Source: Bryobacterales bacterium (lineage in GTDB: Bacteria > Acidobacteriota > Terriglobia > Bryobacterales > Bryobacteraceae). Taken from it: 38,907 nucleotides of DNA. Location of the stretch: the NCBI GenBank assembly GCA_020851655.1, contig JADZCI010000021.1, positions 1-38,907 of the forward strand, read 5' to 3'. Position numbers and translations under genes: made by a program. A model generated the notes under the pieces. It was not told where the DNA came from and made no database searches. It saw nothing but the letters and a program-made list of their open reading frames with translations. Positions 36,779-38,907 of this stretch are shown piece by piece (the first letter of the stretch is position 1; every line of letters starts with the position of its first letter).

Positions 36779-38054
36779 CTGGAGCGACAGCCGGATCTAC
36801 GCGCATTACCTGATCGAGACCGCTTTCCCGGTGGAACAGGCGGCCGAGACCATGGCGGGTGAACAATCCTCCGGGACCTTTGTCCGCGTGCCCGGCGAGA
36901 CCAGCGAGCTGCGGGCGAGACACGCGGCTCGCGTGGAGAACATCGAGCTTCTGGAGCGCGTATCGAGCCCGTCGCTACCCGGTTCCGGGATTCCCGCGGG
37001 CCAGGCCGGGCCGCCCGTTTACCAGCGCGCCAAGGTGCTGCTTTCGTGGCCGCTGGACAACCTGGGACCGTCGCTTCCGAACCTGATGGCCACCGTGGCG
37101 GGCAACCTTTTTGAACTGCGTGCGTTCTCGGGATTGAAGTTGCTGGACCTGCGGCTGCCGCCGGCGTTTCTCGATGCGTATCCGGGTCCGCAGTTTGCCG
37201 TGGCGGGCACACGCCGCCTTGCCGGCGTCGAGCATTTGCCCCTGGTTGGCACGATTATCAAGCCGAGCGTTGGTTTGACGCCGGAGGCGACGGCGGAGAT
37301 GGTTCGGACGCTGGTTGGCGCCGGGATCGACTTCATCAAAGACGACGAGTTGCAGTGCGACGGTCCGCACTGCCCGTTCGAGGCGAGGGTGGAAGCCGTG
37401 ATGCGGGTCATCAACGATTCGGCATCGGCGGCGGGCAAGAAGGCGATGTTCGCGTTCAACGTCACGGGCGAGGTGGACCAGATGAAGCGGCGCCACGACA
37501 TCGTCGCCGCGCATGGCGGCAACTGCGTGATGGTCAGCCTGAACGGCGTGGGACTGGCGGGCCTGACCGCGTTGCGGCGGCACTCGCAAGTACCCATACA
37601 CGCGCACCGCAACGGCTGGGGCATGTTCGACCGCTCGCCGGCGCTGGGCATGAGCTTTGTGGCGTGGCAAAAGTTCTGGCGTGTGGCCGGGACCGATCAT
37701 ATTCACGTCAACGGCCTGCGGAACAAGTTCTGCGAGAGCGACGCCTCGGTGATCGCTTCGGCGCGGGAATGCCTGACGCCCATGTTCGACGTGCCCGGCA
37801 AGGGCTGCCAGATCATGCCTGTGTTTTCCTCGGGGCAATCGGCGGGCCGCGCCTTTGACACGTGGCGCGCGCTGGGCAGCGCGGACCTGATCTTTGCCTG
37901 CGGCGGCGGGATCGCCGCGCATCCGGGCGGACCGGCGGCCGGAGTCCGCAGTGTGCGGCAGGCGTGGCAAGCGGCAATGGACGGACTCACCGCCGATGAG
38001 GCGGCAGCCAGGCACACCGAACTCAGGCAGGCGCTGGAGAAGTTCGGGCGATGA
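36771..38054 (+). CDS. RuBisCO-like protein, candidate 3-oxo-isoapionate-4-phosphate decarboxylase (OiaX-type)
   Basis: The protein has 427 residues, a form IV RuBisCO-like protein. Equivalents of RuBisCO active-site residues, by motif alignment, are E31, T36 and F37 (for W66), N112, K164 in TIIKPSVGL (for K175), S166 (for K177), carbamylation site K190 with D192-E193 in IKDDE, H279-R280 in IHAHRNGWG, H312 in HIHVNG, K319, and S353 in PVFSSG. Thus the metal-carbamate site is intact but K177 is lost, so CO2 fixation is unlikely. Neighbouring DUF1537 kinase and sugar-acid transporter genes suggest action on a phosphorylated 3-oxo acid as in D-apionate catabolism. A methionine-salvage enolase role is the alternative. 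The kinase start overlaps its stop (ATGA). Confidence 0.88.
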   Translation: MPDWSDSRIYAHYLIETAFPVEQAAETMAGEQSSGTFVRVPGETSELRARHAARVENIELLERVSSPSLPGSGIPAGQAGPPVYQRAKVLLSWPLDNLGPSLPNLMATVAGNLFELRAFSGLKLLDLRLPPAFLDAYPGPQFAVAGTRRLAGVEHLPLVGTIIKPSVGLTPEATAEMVRTLVGAGIDFIKDDELQCDGPHCPFEARVEAVMRVINDSASAAGKKAMFAFNVTGEVDQMKRRHDIVAAHGGNCVMVSLNGVGLAGLTALRRHSQVPIHAHRNGWGMFDRSPALGMSFVAWQKFWRVAGTDHIHVNGLRNKFCESDASVIASARECLTPMFDVPGKGCQIMPVFSSGQSAGRAFDTWRALGSADLIFACGGGIAAHPGGPAAGVRSVRQAWQAAMDGLTADEAAARHTELRQALEKFGR

Positions 38055-38907
38055 GTTCGCTTCCGGCCGGACCGCTCATCACCTGGTACGGCGACGATTT
38101 TACGGGCTCCACCGATGCGCTGGAAGTTCTGGCGCGCGGCGGGTTGAAGGCGGTTCTGTTTTTGGAACAACCCGCCGGGGACGAGGCGCGCCGCGAGATG
38201 GCGGGAATGCAGGCGGCCGGTCTGGCCGGCATCAGCCGCAGCCAGAGCCCGCGGTGGATGTCGGAGAACCTGCCGGGAATGTTTTCGTGGCTGCGCGCAA
38301 CGGGAGCGCGCATCTGCCACTACAAGGTCTGCTCCACGTTTGACAGCTCGCCGGAGACCGGCAACATTGGACGGGCGGTCGAGATCGGACGCGCGATCTT
38401 TCAGACCCCGGTGGTTCCCATCATCGCGGGAGCGCCTGGGCTGCGCCGCTACACGGCCTTTGGAAACCTGTTTGCGTCATTTGGGTCCGAGGTCTACCGC
38501 ATCGACCGCCACCCGGCCATGTCGCGCCACCCGGTGACACCCATGCTGGAAGCCGATCTCAGGAGACACCTCGCCCTTCAGACCTCGCTCGGAATCGGCC
38601 TGATCAGTTTGCCGGAGATGCTTAGCGGGGAAGCGCCGCGCCGTCTTCAGGAACTGGCCGATGCCGGCTGCGAGGCGGCGGTGCTGGATGTTTTCGACGA
38701 CGCGTCGCTGGTGGAAGCGGGCCGCGCCATATTGCCCGCCGGGGGCGAACCGCCCCGCTTTGTGGCTGGATCTTCGGGGGTCGAGCACAGCCTGATAGCG
38801 TGGTGGCGCGCGGCCCGAGCGTTGCCGCCGGAGGAGGCCGGCGTCAGGGTGGAAGGCGTGGACAGAGTGGTGGTGCTTTCAGGCAGTTGCTCGCCGGCCA
38901 CGTCGCG
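38051..38907 (+). CDS. DUF1537 four-carbon sugar-acid kinase, OiaK-like (3' end outside the window)
   Basis: The open frame codes 285 residues to the window edge; full-length relatives are about 410-430. The N-terminal acid-binding domain shows YGDDFTGSTDALE at 13-25, YKVCSTFDSSPETGNIG at 91-107, PIIAGAPGLRRYTAFGNLF near 123 and RIDRHPAMSRHPVTPM at 150-165. The C-terminal ATP-binding domain starts at VVVLSGSCSPAT and is cut off. DUF1537 kinases phosphorylate 3-oxo-tetronates, threonate, erythronate or 3-oxo-isoapionate. The overlapping RuBisCO-like gene favours 3-oxo-isoapionate. The identification of the kinase family is firm; the substrate is inferred. Confidence 0.88.
   Translation, partial: MSSLPAGPLITWYGDDFTGSTDALEVLARGGLKAVLFLEQPAGDEARREMAGMQAAGLAGISRSQSPRWMSENLPGMFSWLRATGARICHYKVCSTFDSSPETGNIGRAVEIGRAIFQTPVVPIIAGAPGLRRYTAFGNLFASFGSEVYRIDRHPAMSRHPVTPMLEADLRRHLALQTSLGIGLISLPEMLSGEAPRRLQELADAGCEAAVLDVFDDASLVEAGRAILPAGGEPPRFVAGSSGVEHSLIAWWRAARALPPEEAGVRVEGVDRVVVLSGSCSPATS

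Noticed and set aside
36771-38054. Genuine CO2-fixing RuBisCO
   Set aside because: The K177-equivalent is Ser, the form I/II loop motifs are not kept, and there is no small subunit or phosphoribulokinase nearby. The protein fits form IV.

Overview
The window looks like a chromosomal segment of a GC-rich soil Acidobacterium, probably of the Solibacter/Bryobacter type. Lineage evidence: a PadR regulator paired with a duplicated orphan MacB-like permease (ADOP family), a VWFA-related protein of the acidobacterial type, two very large Oar-like TonB-dependent receptors with an N-terminal carboxypeptidase-regulatory-like domain, and a TAT-exported Gfo/Idh/MocA oxidoreductase followed by a HEAT-repeat protein. 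No rRNA, tRNA, CRISPR array or intact insertion sequence was seen. Both ends cut genes: zwf at the left edge and a DUF1537 kinase at the right edge.

Layout. 1-1995 (+): end of zwf, opcA and pgl, the oxidative pentose-phosphate entry. 2004-2543 (-): exported DinB-like protein. 2544-3170: the only long gene-poor stretch, with a cluster of inverted repeats and a good promoter reading into padR. 3171-6155 (+): padR and the ADOP permease. 6162-15888 (-): twelve head-to-tail genes with no gap above about 35 bp. In transcription order they are a small unknown gene, a YbaK-like deacylase, an enolase-superfamily enzyme, a fused moaD-moaE, a VWFA protein, an Hfq-like RNA chaperone, an inositol-phosphatase-family gene, pyrimidine-nucleoside phosphorylase, a NupC transporter, purine nucleoside phosphorylase, cytidine deaminase and an exported MTA/SAH-deaminase-like amidohydrolase. 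The last six or seven form a nucleoside uptake and salvage block. 15996-18011 (+): Gfo/Idh/MocA oxidoreductase and HEAT protein. 18034-21480 (-): a 1148-residue Ser/Thr kinase-ATPase-TPR protein. 21587-22330 (+): exported SRPBCC/START-like protein.

22340-34742 (-) resembles a polysaccharide-utilisation locus. In transcription order it has two tandem TonB-dependent receptors, two DUF1593 (nucleoside-hydrolase-like, Sde182-type) exported proteins, and an exported fusion of a PmoA/DUF6807 domain with an MGH1/GH63-like glycosidase domain. Divergent from it, 34872-38907 (+) is a tightly overlapping operon: an Asp/Glu-racemase-superfamily protein lacking the second catalytic cysteine, an MFS sugar-acid transporter, a RuBisCO-like protein and a DUF1537 sugar-acid kinase. 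The kinase and RuBisCO-like pair matches the last steps of D-apionate catabolism (3-oxo-isoapionate kinase OiaK and 3-oxo-isoapionate-4-phosphate decarboxylase OiaX). D-Apiose is a branched sugar of plant pectins such as rhamnogalacturonan II. My best hypothesis for an under-described system is therefore a combined plant-glycan uptake and branched sugar-acid degradation locus spanning about 22.3-38.9 kb.
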